A stretch of 64,000 bases of DNA. Origin: an uncultured Acetatifactor sp. GTDB lineage: Bacteria; Bacillota; Clostridia; Lachnospirales; Lachnospiraceae. Both the position numbers and the translations under genes were made by a program. Shown here piece after piece: positions 41,247 to 50,779 of the stretch. The number at the start of each line of letters is the position of its first letter. Position 1 is the first letter of the stretch. The stretch is taken from positions 1 to 64,000 of the forward strand of contig CANQJL010000009.1 of the NCBI GenBank assembly GCA_947624245.1, in the 5' to 3' direction. The notes beneath the pieces are model-generated. The model had not been told where the DNA came from. It saw only the letters and a list, made by a program, of their open reading frames with translations, and ran no database searches.

Positions 41247-42167
41247 CTACTTGCGCCGATGGACCAGCGTATAGATCAGTTCCTCCAAAAATTCGCTGTC
41301 CCCGTCGATGCTTCTCAGGTATTTCTCCACCGCTTCTTCCGAGAGCGATTCCACCAGCATCTTGGCATCCTCCAGACCGTACAGCGTCACATAGGTCTGC
41401 TTGCTGTTCTGCGCGTCGCTTCCCACGGGCTTTCCCAGCTCCGAGCTGTCTCCCACCACGTCCAGGATATCATCCTGTATCTGGAAGGCCATGCCGATAT
41501 TCTCCGCACAGCACTCCAGCGCGCGGACCTGCTCCGCGGAAGCGCCCGCCAGAATCGCGCCGATCTTCATGGAAGCCGCGATCAGTGCTCCCGTCTTGTG
41601 TTCATGGATAAAATGCAGCTGCACCTCCGTCATGGGGGACTCCTGCGTCTGGGCCTCGATATCCACCGTCTGCCCGCCGATCATGCCGTAGATGCCGGCA
41701 TTGTGCCCCAGAACGGACAGGGCGCGGACAATTCTCCCCATGGCCTCCGCGTCTGTTGCGTCCACCGCTTCAAACGCCTTAAGCGCCGTCTCGAAAGCAT
41801 AGTTCAGCAGGCCGTCGCCCGCCAGTATACCCATGGCCTCTCCGTACACCTTCCACGTGGTCTCCCTGCCCCTGCGGTACTCGTCGTTATCCATAGCCGG
41901 CAGGTCGTCATGGACCAGCGAATAGGTGTGGATCATCTCGATGGCCGCCAGAAAGGGTTCTATCTCCTTCCCCGTGCCGCCGCAGAGCCGATAGGTCTCC
42001 AGCATCAGCATAGGGCGAAGCCTCTTTCCTCCCGCCAGAACGCTGTAATTCATGGCCTGAAGCACCGTCCTCTGCCAGCCCTCCTCCCTGGGAAGAAAAC
42101 TGCCGATGATCTCCTCGATCTCTTTTACTTTTTTCTGCAGCACTGCGTCAAATTTCTGTCTCTCCAT
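41247..42167 (-). CDS. ispA: Polyprenyl (farnesyl) diphosphate synthase
   Basis: A 306-residue trans-prenyltransferase. The first aspartate-rich motif is in LVHDDLPAMDNDEYRRG and the second in QIQDDILDV; GGKRLRPML near the N-terminus binds isopentenyl diphosphate. It overlaps xseB by 20 bases, implying translational coupling. Product chain length is inferred from the family, not measured. Confidence 0.92.
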   Translation of the reverse strand: MERQKFDAVLQKKVKEIEEIIGSFLPREEGWQRTVLQAMNYSVLAGGKRLRPMLMLETYRLCGGTGKEIEPFLAAIEMIHTYSLVHDDLPAMDNDEYRRGRETTWKVYGEAMGILAGDGLLNYAFETALKAFEAVDATDAEAMGRIVRALSVLGHNAGIYGMIGGQTVDIEAQTQESPMTEVQLHFIHEHKTGALIAASMKIGAILAGASAEQVRALECCAENIGMAFQIQDDILDVVGDSSELGKPVGSDAQNSKQTYVTLYGLEDAKMLVESLSEEAVEKYLRSIDGDSEFLEELIYTLVHRRK

Positions 42168-42381
42168 GATCCCATTCCTCCGGCTCGCCGCTCTCGCTCA
42201 GCATCTGCACCTGCTTTTCCACCTTGTCTATCTGGTCGTTGCACTGTTTCAGGATCTCCATGCCCTGACTGTAAGCCTTGAAGGCGTCCTCCAGAGAGAT
42301 ATCCTCCTGCTCCAGGGTTTCAAGGACTTTGTCCAGGCGCTCAAAATTTTCTTCCAGACCGTATTGTTTTTCTTCGCTCAT
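42148..42381 (-). CDS. xseB: Exodeoxyribonuclease VII small subunit
   Basis: A 77-residue helical protein with the family pattern FERLDKVLETLEQEDISLEDAFKAYSQGMEILKQC. It partners XseA in single-strand DNA degradation. It lies 51 bp after xseA and overlaps ispA. Confidence 0.92.
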   Translation of the reverse strand: MSEEKQYGLEENFERLDKVLETLEQEDISLEDAFKAYSQGMEILKQCNDQIDKVEKQVQMLSESGEPEEWDHGETEI

Positions 42382-42432
42382 AACTGCCTCTTTTCCTCCT
42401 GCCTGCGGCTCCTGACGGGCTGCCTTGCGTCC

Positions 42433-43656
42433 CTATACGGTCCGCGGCCCATCGGCGTCTGTCTGCTCCACACGCGCCCGCAGACTGCCGTCACAAAATT
42501 GTATCCTCAGGGCCTGTCCTACCTTTGTCTGCGCCACGGACCGGACATTCGCACCGTTCTCGTCGGAGACATAGGAAAAGCCGCTGTTCAACTTTTCCAA
42601 AGGGGAGAGCCCCTTTAACCGCTCGATATAGAGAGCCAGCCGATGACGCCTTTCCGCCAGCAGCCTCTGCATTCCGGCCTGCAGCTTTTCTTCCGCGGAC
42701 AGAGCCTGCATACGGTTCTCGCGAATACGCCCCGCCGGACTTGCCGCCTTCAGACGAAGGCTCATGCGCTCCGCCAGGGACCGCTTCTCCCGAAGGACTC
42801 CCTCCATGGCCCGCTCCAGGCCCTCCCGATACGCCGCAAGCTCCCCGTAAATTTCCCTGATATCCGTCACTGCCAGCTCCGCAGCCGCCGAGGGCGTAGG
42901 CGCCCGCAGATCCGCCACAAAGTCAATGATCGTCGTATCCGTCTCATGTCCCACGGCCGAGATCACGGGCACGGAGCACTGAAATACCGCCTCCGCCACC
43001 TCTCGCTCGTTAAAGGCCCAGAGATCTTCAATGGAGCCTCCTCCTCTGCCGACGATCATCACGTCCACATTCAGCCGCTCCAGAGCGCGGATTCCGTTCA
43101 CAATGCTTGCCGCTGCCGCCTCGCCCTGCACAATGGCGGGGTAGAGAATGATCTGCACATAGGGATTGCGTCTTCCCGCAATCTGGATAATATCGCGCAC
43201 GGCAGCCCCCGTGGAAGCGGTGACTACCCCCAATGTCTTTATGTATCTGGGAATGGGGCGCTTGTATTCCGGCGCGAACATTCCCGTCTCCTCCAGCTCC
43301 CGCTTGAGCTGTTCATATTTCTCATAGAGAAGCCCGTTTCCTGCCAGTTCGATCTGCTTTGCATAGAGCTGATACCTGCCGTCCCGCTCATAGACGTCCA
43401 CGGCTCCTCCCACGATCACCTGCTGCCCTTCCGTGAGACGAAAAGAAAGACCCGAACGGCTGCCTGCGAACATAACGCAGCTTACTGTACCCTTAGAGTC
43501 CTTTAACGTAAAATAAATATGTCCGGAGGGGTGATATTTGCAGTTGCTCACCTCCCCTTTCACAAAGAGGCTCTGCAACAGATAGTCCTGCGTGAACATA
43601 TTTTTGATATATGAATTCAGTTGCCCTACCGTATAAACACTTCGAATCTCAATCAC
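42433..43656 (-). CDS. xseA: Exodeoxyribonuclease VII large subunit
   Basis: A 407-residue subunit. An N-terminal OB fold (TLKDSKGTVSCVMF) is followed by the nuclease domain with VVTASTGAAVRDI, MIVGRGGGSIEDLWAFNE and SAVGHETDTTIIDFVADLRAPTPSAAAE, then a coiled coil. Its start overlaps the nusB end by 8 bases. Full length. Confidence 0.95.
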   Translation of the reverse strand: MIEIRSVYTVGQLNSYIKNMFTQDYLLQSLFVKGEVSNCKYHPSGHIYFTLKDSKGTVSCVMFAGSRSGLSFRLTEGQQVIVGGAVDVYERDGRYQLYAKQIELAGNGLLYEKYEQLKRELEETGMFAPEYKRPIPRYIKTLGVVTASTGAAVRDIIQIAGRRNPYVQIILYPAIVQGEAAAASIVNGIRALERLNVDVMIVGRGGGSIEDLWAFNEREVAEAVFQCSVPVISAVGHETDTTIIDFVADLRAPTPSAAAELAVTDIREIYGELAAYREGLERAMEGVLREKRSLAERMSLRLKAASPAGRIRENRMQALSAEEKLQAGMQRLLAERRHRLALYIERLKGLSPLEKLNSGFSYVSDENGANVRSVAQTKVGQALRIQFCDGSLRARVEQTDADGPRTV

Positions 43657-44059
43657 CCTGCTTCAATATTTTTGCAAGTATGGCGTTTACGAAGCCGCCG
43701 GAGTTATCCTGACCGAATTTCTTGGCGATCTCCACCGCCTCGTTGATGGCCACTCCGGCGGGAATATCGTCGTCAAAGCACATTTCATACACTGCAAGGC
43801 GCAGAACGGTGAGCTCCACCTTGCCTATGCGCGATGTGTTCCACCCTTCCGTGTTGTCGTTGATCAGCTTGTCGATCTCGGGCAGCTTCCCGCAGACCGC
43901 CTGACATCTGGACTTGATATAGTCGGCGTCCTCCCCGAAGTTCACGTCCTCGCTGTTCTCAAAGAACAGTCTTATCTGCTCAGGCATATCCGCCACGTCG
44001 TGAAATTCAACGCGGAACAAAAGCATAAATACCTGTTCTCTCTGCTCATGTCGTCCCAT
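43649..44059 (-). CDS. nusB: Transcription antitermination factor NusB
   Basis: A 136-residue helical RNA-binding protein required for rRNA antitermination. RHEQREQVFMLLF and the C-terminal DDIPAGVAINEAVEIAKKFGQDNSGGFVNAIL are typical. The ATG at 44059 is favoured over an upstream in-frame TTG. It follows asp23 and overlaps xseA. Confidence 0.93.
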   Translation of the reverse strand: MGRHEQREQVFMLLFRVEFHDVADMPEQIRLFFENSEDVNFGEDADYIKSRCQAVCGKLPEIDKLINDNTEGWNTSRIGKVELTVLRLAVYEMCFDDDIPAGVAINEAVEIAKKFGQDNSGGFVNAILAKILKQGD

Positions 44060-44113
44060 CTGTGCTTCTTTTTCCTTCCGCAAGATTTACGGTAAATACT
44101 CTGACGGCTCCTC

Positions 44114-44524
44114 TCAGGCCTTCACCTTGATCCCCGCGATGCGAATATTCACATCGGTACAATTCAGCCCCGTCATGTTCTCGATGGCGGACTTTACCTT
44201 TGTCTGTACGGACTGACAGGTGGCGGGAATATTGTAGCCGTATTCCATGGTGACCGCCAGATCCACCGTCACATTGTTCTCCAGCACGTCCACCTTCACG
44301 CCCTTGGTCAGGTTCTTCAAGCCCACTCTGCTCATGAGCTCGTTGGTGATATTGCCGACCATGGCGCCGACGCCCTCCACCTCAGTCGCGGCAAGGGAAG
44401 CGATCATGGCGACCACATCGTCCGCTATCTGAACAACGCCCACATTTTCCTCCTGCTTGAGCACTACGGAGCTCGTCTCCGCAGCCGCTTTCTTTTCCGT
44501 TCTCTTTTCTATCTTTTTTGCCAT
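44114..44524 (-). CDS. Asp23/Gls24 family protein (YqhY-like)
   Basis: A 136-residue Asp23-domain protein: VVQIADDVVAMIASLAATEVEGVGAMVG at the front and VTMEYGYNIPATCQSVQTKVKSAIENMTGL further on. YqhY-type members beside nusB are linked in Bacillus to lipid metabolism control; the exact role is unsettled. It is the first gene of the long asp23-nusB-xseA-xseB-ispA-dxs-tlyA-nadK-argR-recN unit. Confidence 0.9.
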   Translation of the reverse strand: MAKKIEKRTEKKAAAETSSVVLKQEENVGVVQIADDVVAMIASLAATEVEGVGAMVGNITNELMSRVGLKNLTKGVKVDVLENNVTVDLAVTMEYGYNIPATCQSVQTKVKSAIENMTGLNCTDVNIRIAGIKVKA

Positions 44525-44569
44525 AGCTCTATACTCCTTCTATCGAAATTTTAACAAAGCAAAACAGCA

Positions 44570-44597
44570 TCTATAGTGAGTATACCACACCTGTCAA
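44570..44597 (-). promoter_or_regulatory. Promoter of asp23-recN unit
   Basis: Minus-strand TTGACA (44597-44592), 16-bp spacer, TATAGA (44575-44570). The -35 overlaps the stop codon of the upstream transglutaminase gene. Confidence 0.65.
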
Positions 44598-45847
44598 TCA
44601 TTTGTCACCCAAAATGTCAACGACCGCTGGACAGGATTCTGCGTGTAGGCGACAGTGTCGCCGTGCCGGTCAAAATACTGAAAGATCTCCTGATCTTCTA
44701 TCAAAGCGGACACGATCTCCTCATAGCACGCCTCGTCGGCGCACTTAACGGTAACGTCGTTTCTGCCCTGTCCCAGAGCTCTGTCAAAGAGCGCCGCCAT
44801 CTGCTCCCTGTCATATTCGGTAAACAGCGCGCCCTCCCTGACATAATAGTTGGCCGCCGTATCGGTGCACACCGGAAGCGGCAGGCGGTCGTCAGGCACA
44901 TGCGTGCGCAGCAGCTCCTGTGTAGTCACGTTCAGGTAGTCGTAATTGATATCGGGAATCGCCGCCAGGTCTCCGTCTTCCTCCTCCGATTGATAGGACG
45001 CATCTCCCCACGTGGTGTCCACATAGTAATAGCTGCCGTCGATCTTCACCAGATTCCAGGCATGACCTTCCCCGGTATGCACCGTCCCCAGGACCAGCGC
45101 GCACTCCACGTTCAGACGGTGGAGAAGATACTGCGTGGCCTTCGCATACCCCTGGCACACGGAGCTGTGATTGACGAACACCGAATAGATATTTTGATTG
45201 TCCGGAGCGTCCAGCTGATAATCCGTCTCACGGATCACGGTGTCATATACATACTTGACCTTATCATACTCGGAGGCATCGGCGTCTATGCCCGCCAGGA
45301 TCCTTTGCACCTGCTCCTGTATCCGGTCGTATCGGGAGCGGATCGTGTCCGGATCCGCATTGTATTTGCCCGAAAATTCCATGGCCGTGATCTCGCCCGT
45401 TCCCCCGAATCTGGTGTATTTTGTGTAGGAATAGCCGTCCACGTAGAACAGCTCGGGATGATCGTTGAGCACACACTGAAATATCCTGTCCAGATCGTTC
45501 TCGTCAAGCCCTGCTGCCAGACCCTCCTCCGACAGCTTCACTTCTTCCCGATATTCCCCCAGAATCCGCTCTATGTCCCGATACCATATTTTTTCCGTCT
45601 CGTCCAGCGAGGAAAACGCAAAATTGCCGCCCTCCTCCAGAAAAGAAACACGATTGGCTGCCCCTTCCGCCTCGAAGGCCGTTCGATCCCCGGCTGCCGA
45701 GGCCGAGGCCGTCGGATTCGGTTCTTCGCTGATATTCAGGCTAAAGTCCTTGGGGCTCTCCGCCATAATTCCGTCCGTGCAGCCGCCCGCGAACAGGCAC
45801 AGCAAAAACAGAATACCAAAAGCCCTGCCGCAATTTCTTATTCTCAT
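44594..45847 (-). CDS. Transglutaminase-like lipoprotein
   Basis: A 417-residue exported lipoprotein: basic start, hydrophobic helix, lipobox FAGGC, linker, then a transglutaminase/protease-like core. The catalytic triad region is visible as SSVCQGYAKATQYLL (Cys), EGHAWNLV (His) and YYVDTTWGD (Asp). Its natural substrate is unknown; similar proteins act at the cell surface on peptides or sugars. The ATG at 45847 follows GGAGCGG. It lies just after prfC and upstream of asp23. A second such protein is at 54206. Confidence 0.85.
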   Translation of the reverse strand: MRIRNCGRAFGILFLLCLFAGGCTDGIMAESPKDFSLNISEEPNPTASASAAGDRTAFEAEGAANRVSFLEEGGNFAFSSLDETEKIWYRDIERILGEYREEVKLSEEGLAAGLDENDLDRIFQCVLNDHPELFYVDGYSYTKYTRFGGTGEITAMEFSGKYNADPDTIRSRYDRIQEQVQRILAGIDADASEYDKVKYVYDTVIRETDYQLDAPDNQNIYSVFVNHSSVCQGYAKATQYLLHRLNVECALVLGTVHTGEGHAWNLVKIDGSYYYVDTTWGDASYQSEEEDGDLAAIPDINYDYLNVTTQELLRTHVPDDRLPLPVCTDTAANYYVREGALFTEYDREQMAALFDRALGQGRNDVTVKCADEACYEEIVSALIEDQEIFQYFDRHGDTVAYTQNPVQRSLTFWVTND

Positions 45848-45860
45848 CCGTCCGCTCCAC

Positions 45861-47456
45861 TCAGTTCCTTCCAAACTCCGTAAGTACCAGCCCCTTGTTG
45901 CGGTCCAGCGTCATGCCGATGCTCCAGGAATTTACGAACAACAGCAGGGGATTTCCTTTCATGTCTTTTACCTTCTTCATATCGGAGGTTCCCGTCAGCT
46001 TATCCAGATCCACCTCGTCCTTATTCTCGATCCAGCGGATATGCTCATAGGGAAGGTTCTCCAGCCTGATCTCCACATTGTACTCATTCTCCAGCCTGTA
46101 TTTGAGCACGTCGAACTGCAGCACTCCCACCACGCCTACGATGATCTCCTCCATACCGGAGTTGAGCTCCTGAAAGATCTGTATCGCGCCCTCCTGAGCG
46201 ATCTGCTCGATGCCCTTCACGAACTGTTTCCGCTTCATGGTGTCCACCTGGCGCACCCGCGCGAAATGCTCCGGTGCAAAGGTGGGAATCCCCTCGTAGC
46301 AGAACTTGTCCTTCGGCATACACAGCGTGTCGCCGATGGAAAAGATACCGGGGTCGAACACGCCGATGATGTCCCCCGCATAAGCCTCGCTCAATATCTT
46401 TCTCTCGTCCGCCATGATCTGCTGGGGCTGGGACAGCCTCATGACCTTTCCGCCCTGCACATGGCGCACCTCCATCTGCGCGTCGAATTTTCCGGAGCAT
46501 ATCCGCATGAAAGCGATCCTGTCCCTGTGCGCCTTGTTCATATTCGCCTGTATCTTAAAGACAAAGGCGCTGAACTCATTCTCCACCGGATCGATCAGGC
46601 CGATGTCGGCCTTTCTGGGAAGCGGCGCCGTGGCCATCTTGAGAAAATGCTTCAGGAATATCTCCACGCCGAAGTTCGTCAGTGCCGAGCCGAAGCACAC
46701 GGGAGTCAGCTCCCCCTTCCGCACAAGGTCCAGATCGAACTCCGCGCTGGCGCCGTCTAGGAGCTCTATCTCCTGAATCAGCTTGTCCGCCGCCTCGTCA
46801 CCGATCATCTCCTTCAGATGGGCCTCATCCTGCACGGGTATCTCGGTAGCGGTGCCTTCCTTCGTGCCCTTTTCCGTGTCGGAGTAGGAAATCACACATT
46901 TCTTCTCCCTGTCGTAGACGCCCTTGAAGCTCTTTCCCGAACCGATGGGCCAGTTCACGGGACAGGTGGCGATGCCAAGCTCCTTCTCAATGTCATCCAA
47001 CAGATCGAAGGTGTCGTTGGCGTCGCGGTCCATCTTATTGATGAATGTGAAAATGGGGATCTTGCGCATGACACAGACCTTGAACAGCTTTCTGGTCTGC
47101 GCCTCCACTCCCTTGGACGCATCGATGACCATGACCGCCGAGTCCGCCGCCATCAGCGTGCGGTATGTGTCCTCAGAGAAGTCCTGGTGTCCCGGCGTGT
47201 CCAGAATATTGATACAGTAGCCGTCGTATTCGAACTGCAGCACCGACGACGTGACGGAGATACCTCTCTCCTTCTCGATCTCCATCCAGTCGGATACGGC
47301 GTGTCTCGCAGTCGCTTTTCCCTTGACGCTTCCCGCCAGATTGATGGCTCCTCCGTAGAGCAGGAATTTCTCCGTCAGCGTGGTCTTTCCCGCATCAGGA
47401 TGCGAAATAATCGCAAATGTGCGGCGGCGGTTGATTTCTTCCGTGTGGTTGCTCAT
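45861..47456 (-). CDS. prfC: Peptide chain release factor 3
   Basis: A 531-residue translational GTPase that recycles release factors. P-loop SHPDAGKTTL, RGISVTSSV, DTPGHQDFSEDT and NKMDR are present, with an RF3-type C-terminal domain (VGVVGVLQFDVLKYRLENEY). Full length. It starts 2 bp after the deoB end. Confidence 0.95.
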   Translation of the reverse strand: MSNHTEEINRRRTFAIISHPDAGKTTLTEKFLLYGGAINLAGSVKGKATARHAVSDWMEIEKERGISVTSSVLQFEYDGYCINILDTPGHQDFSEDTYRTLMAADSAVMVIDASKGVEAQTRKLFKVCVMRKIPIFTFINKMDRDANDTFDLLDDIEKELGIATCPVNWPIGSGKSFKGVYDREKKCVISYSDTEKGTKEGTATEIPVQDEAHLKEMIGDEAADKLIQEIELLDGASAEFDLDLVRKGELTPVCFGSALTNFGVEIFLKHFLKMATAPLPRKADIGLIDPVENEFSAFVFKIQANMNKAHRDRIAFMRICSGKFDAQMEVRHVQGGKVMRLSQPQQIMADERKILSEAYAGDIIGVFDPGIFSIGDTLCMPKDKFCYEGIPTFAPEHFARVRQVDTMKRKQFVKGIEQIAQEGAIQIFQELNSGMEEIIVGVVGVLQFDVLKYRLENEYNVEIRLENLPYEHIRWIENKDEVDLDKLTGTSDMKKVKDMKGNPLLLFVNSWSIGMTLDRNKGLVLTEFGRN

Positions 47457-47458
47457 GT

Positions 47459-48622
47459 CTATTTTATATCCTCCAACATGCCCTCCCCTGAAAAAGCGGG
47501 CGTAATACCAAAGTATTGTAACACAGTTGCCCCTATATCTGCAAAGGTTTTCCGTGTTCCCAGGTCCCGGGGCGCGATTTTTTTACCGTACATGAGAAAA
47601 GGCGTATATTCTCTGGTGTGATCCGTGGTGGCCGTGTAGGCGGGATCGCAGCCGTGGTCGGCGGTGAGCATCAGCACGTCGTCCTCCCGCAGCCTGCCGA
47701 GGATCTCAGGCAGACGCCCGTCAAAATACGTCAGCGCTCTCGCATAGCCGTCCACGTCTCTCCTGTGTCCGTAGAGCATATCGTAATCCACCAGATTGAT
47801 GAAGCAGAGTCCCTCAAAGTCCCTGTCCAGATACTCCAGCGTCCTCGCGATGCCATCCTCGTTTCCTCCGGTGTACACGGACTCCGTGATGCCCTGCCCC
47901 GCAAAGATATCCTTGATCTTGCCGACGGCGATCACCTCCCTGCCGCTGTCCTTCAGCTGATCCAGCATGGTGACGGAGGGCGGCTGCAGAGAAAAATCAT
48001 GGCGTCGGGACGTTCTTGTATAATTGCCCTTTTCTCCCAGAAACGGTCTGGCAATCACCCTGCCAACCCCGTGTTCCCCTGTCAGGATCCTGCGCGCGAT
48101 ACGGCAGTACTCATAGAGCGTCTCCACAGGAACCTTTTCCTCATGGGCCGCGATCTGGAACACACTGTCGGCGGAGGTGTACACGATCAGATCTCCCGTG
48201 CGCACATGCTCGTCCCCGTAATCCTGTATGACCTGTGTGCCGGAGTAAGGCATATTACAGAGCACTCCCCGACCGGTCTGCTCCCTGAAAGGCGCAAGCA
48301 CCTCCTCCGGAAAGCCCTGCGGATATGTGGGGAGAGGCCGCGGTGAGTAAATACCGGCGATCTCCCAGTGCCCCACGGTGGTGTCTTTCCCCTTGGACGC
48401 CTCCCTCATGCGGGCGGTGACGGCTTCCGGAGACGCACATTTCTCCCCCGCATTCACGCCCTCTATATTAAATAGCCCAAGACGCCTCAGGTTCGGAAGC
48501 GAAAAAAACGGACTTGAGGACACGCTTCTTAAGGTGTTCACGTTCACATCTCCGTAAGAAGCCGCGTCCTCCATTCCGCCGATTCCGAAACTGTCTAAAA
48601 CGATCAAAAATATTCTCTTCAT
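47459..48622 (-). CDS. deoB: Phosphopentomutase
   Basis: A 387-residue alkaline-phosphatase-superfamily enzyme that interconverts ribose-1- and ribose-5-phosphate in nucleoside salvage. VLDSFGIGGMEDA holds the first metal ligand and the catalytic region; TADHGCDPAYTATTDHTREY holds the later ligands. The ATG at 48622 follows AAAGGACAGAAG. No other deo gene is nearby. Confidence 0.93.
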   Translation of the reverse strand: MKRIFLIVLDSFGIGGMEDAASYGDVNVNTLRSVSSSPFFSLPNLRRLGLFNIEGVNAGEKCASPEAVTARMREASKGKDTTVGHWEIAGIYSPRPLPTYPQGFPEEVLAPFREQTGRGVLCNMPYSGTQVIQDYGDEHVRTGDLIVYTSADSVFQIAAHEEKVPVETLYEYCRIARRILTGEHGVGRVIARPFLGEKGNYTRTSRRHDFSLQPPSVTMLDQLKDSGREVIAVGKIKDIFAGQGITESVYTGGNEDGIARTLEYLDRDFEGLCFINLVDYDMLYGHRRDVDGYARALTYFDGRLPEILGRLREDDVLMLTADHGCDPAYTATTDHTREYTPFLMYGKKIAPRDLGTRKTFADIGATVLQYFGITPAFSGEGMLEDIK

Positions 48623-48729
48623 GATATCTTCTGTCCTTTCGCTCCGGCTTAGGTGCCGATATGTAAAGTGTACCATAAATACCCAATAAATTATACTACT
48701 TTTTGTACTTCTTATCCGTTCCGCCCAAA

Positions 48730-49470
48730 TCAGCGCACCACCGTGCTGATGATGATATTTTCCGCGGGTATGTCGGTCTTTCGCTTCACGATGTCCTCTA
48801 TCTGGGCGCGCATCACATCATCTAAGGCGGCTGCGTTGACCACCACATCCACGGCATCGCCGTTGATGCTCACCACCACGTCGTTAAAGCCCTTTGCCTC
48901 CAACAGTATCTCTGCCGCCGACTCCTTTTCGGCGATCTCGGTCATCTTCACCATGCTGTCCACAGCGGCCTGTTTCTGTTCGTCCGTAAGGCCCGTGCTG
49001 TTGATGATCTCCATCAGGGTCTCCTTGTTGCGCGCTCTGGTCTGTTCCTTTAAAAGCTTTGCCTCGGAGAGCACCACCGCCACGTCGCTGCTCGATGTGA
49101 ACACCGCTTCCCCGGGAATCTCATCCTGATTCGGAGTGACCTCTGCGACCTGATTGCCGCTGACGCTCTGCGCCGTATCCGTATTCAGATAATCCTCCGC
49201 ATAGTCGCCCTCCATATCGGAATCGAGACTTTCAATCTCTCCGGTGCCTACGCCCAGCAGATCTTCCTCAGACAGGTCCAGCAGACCGTCGGACGTAAAG
49301 ATATCGTCGGAATCCACGGCGCTCACATTGCCTGTGTAATCCACGTCATCATCTACTGTCAAATAGTCCTCCTCAAGACCTGTGCCCGCAAATTGCAGAT
49401 ACCCCGCGATGGCGATCATGATCGCAAGGGCCGTTATCATAAGCTGGTTTTTCTTGATCAGGTTTTTCAC
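48730..49470 (-). CDS. spoIIIAH: Stage III sporulation protein AH
   Basis: A 246-residue forespore-facing mother-cell protein: an N-terminal transmembrane helix (about 7-27), an acidic linker, then a YscJ/FliF-like ring-building domain (about 130-246; LMEIINSTGLTDEQKQAAVDSM and VVVSINGDAVDVVV). It forms the channel with SpoIIQ in other endospore formers. Last gene of the operon. Confidence 0.92.
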   Translation of the reverse strand: MKNLIKKNQLMITALAIMIAIAGYLQFAGTGLEEDYLTVDDDVDYTGNVSAVDSDDIFTSDGLLDLSEEDLLGVGTGEIESLDSDMEGDYAEDYLNTDTAQSVSGNQVAEVTPNQDEIPGEAVFTSSSDVAVVLSEAKLLKEQTRARNKETLMEIINSTGLTDEQKQAAVDSMVKMTEIAEKESAAEILLEAKGFNDVVVSINGDAVDVVVNAAALDDVMRAQIEDIVKRKTDIPAENIIISTVVR

Positions 49471-49533
49471 TTATTATCCCCTCTTTGCGTTTTACTATTT
49501 TATTGTATGAGCTGTCTGATAGTGATATGCATA

Positions 49534-50214
49534 CTACTTTGTCTCCATCTTTACCACTGATACCTTGTGGGCTTCCACGTCGAACAGTGCCTGAACGATC
49601 GCGATGACGGTGCGCTTTACGCCTATGTCACCCGCGCCCTGCGCCACCACCAGGACGCCCTCTACCTCCGGCAGCACTGTCTTGACCACATAGGGCTCGC
49701 TGTCGCTTCCCACAGAGCGGTATACCACGCTGTCCCCTGCCTCCACCTGGCCTGTGACCCTGCTGCCGCCCTGGGCGTCCGTCTCGTTGACCGTCTGGCG
49801 GGTCACCGCCGCCTCCCTCTCCACCACAAGCTCCTTTGACGCCCGCAGCGTGATCATCACCTGCACACGGCCCACTCCCGCCACCTGGGACAATGCCTGC
49901 TCAAGCCTCTGCTCCAGAAGCCGCGCATACTCCTCCTCCGAAAGGTCTTCTGCCGCGGCTTCCCCGTTCCCGCTGCCGGCCTCCGTCTCCTGCCGTGATG
50001 CCGTCCCCTCCTTCTCCTCGGCGTCGCCGTTTTCCTTGCCGCCCTTTTCCATGGGTATGGCGACGATCAACAGCAGCACTCCCAGCAGCACCAGAACGAT
50101 CAGATTGTCCCTGCGGAGCCACTTTTCCGGCACCTTCTCCCTGATTCGTTTTCTCCAATCCTCCCACGGCAGCCGCCCGAATCGATTCTTATTATCTTGC
50201 TTCTCCATTCTCAT
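49534..50214 (-). CDS. spoIIIAG: Stage III sporulation protein AG
   Basis: A 226-residue protein: transmembrane helix (about 36-56), Glu-rich linker, then a ring-building domain (about 95-226; LEQALSQVAGVGRVQVMITLRAS). It forms the large ring of the A-Q channel. It overlaps spoIIIAF by 23 bases. Confidence 0.92.
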   Translation of the reverse strand: MRMEKQDNKNRFGRLPWEDWRKRIREKVPEKWLRRDNLIVLVLLGVLLLIVAIPMEKGGKENGDAEEKEGTASRQETEAGSGNGEAAAEDLSEEEYARLLEQRLEQALSQVAGVGRVQVMITLRASKELVVEREAAVTRQTVNETDAQGGSRVTGQVEAGDSVVYRSVGSDSEPYVVKTVLPEVEGVLVVAQGAGDIGVKRTVIAIVQALFDVEAHKVSVVKMETK

Positions 50215-50764
50215 ACCCCCTGTACGGTTCCACTTCCACCTGTATGTCCGGAATCTCCACGGACGCCTGCGTGCCGAGCACCTGCGATTCTTCCGGAATC
50301 CGCGTTCCTTCCGATGTCTGCGCTTCTTCTGATGTCTGCGTTCCTTCCGGCATCTGCGCTCCTTCCGATGTCTGCGCTCCCTCCGGCATCTGTGCTCCCT
50401 CTGATATCTGCCCCGCCGGCGCTCCCTCCGATGCCGAAGCGGCCTGCTCCTCCATTCTCCTGCGCACTTCCTCCAACGTCATCTTTTCCAGCAGGGCGTC
50501 CGCCCGCTCCGCCTCACGCCCTGCCTCCTCCATTCCCTGCTCCAGACTTTTCCGGAAATCCTCGAGCTGTGTCGCTGCCGACTGTCTCCCCGTTCCCGCG
50601 AGCAGACCTGCCACGGGCAAAAACAGCTGGATCAGCACCATGACGCTGACGAGCAGCTTCAGATATTTTTCATAGGACTCATGGGGCCTGAAATGCACCA
50701 CAGCCTGTGCGCAGATCATAAAGATTCCCGTCCTGCAGACGGCCCGAAATAAAGCGGTTCCCAT
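50192..50764 (-). CDS. spoIIIAF: Stage III sporulation protein AF, repeat-extended
   Basis: A 190-residue protein: two membrane helices (about 9-25 and 36-58; HFRPHESYEKYLKLLVSVMVLIQLFLPV is family-typical), a soluble domain, and an unusual Gln/Glu-rich stretch of about nine hexapeptide units (SEGAQM/PEGAQT) near residues 120-175. Repeats of this kind are not part of the SpoIIIAF fold I know. The DNA behind them is a degenerate 18-bp tandem array. Confidence 0.85.
   Translation of the reverse strand: MGTALFRAVCRTGIFMICAQAVVHFRPHESYEKYLKLLVSVMVLIQLFLPVAGLLAGTGRQSAATQLEDFRKSLEQGMEEAGREAERADALLEKMTLEEVRRRMEEQAASASEGAPAGQISEGAQMPEGAQTSEGAQMPEGTQTSEEAQTSEGTRIPEESQVLGTQASVEIPDIQVEVEPYRGYENGEAR
50257..50420. 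repeat. 18-bp tandem array in spoIIIAF
   Basis: Degenerate head-to-tail copies based on CTTCCGATGTCTGCGCTC, encoding EGAQxS/P hexapeptides. Neighbouring copies alternate two variants. Confidence 0.6.
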
Positions 50765-50779
50765 ATTTTTTTCTCCTTC

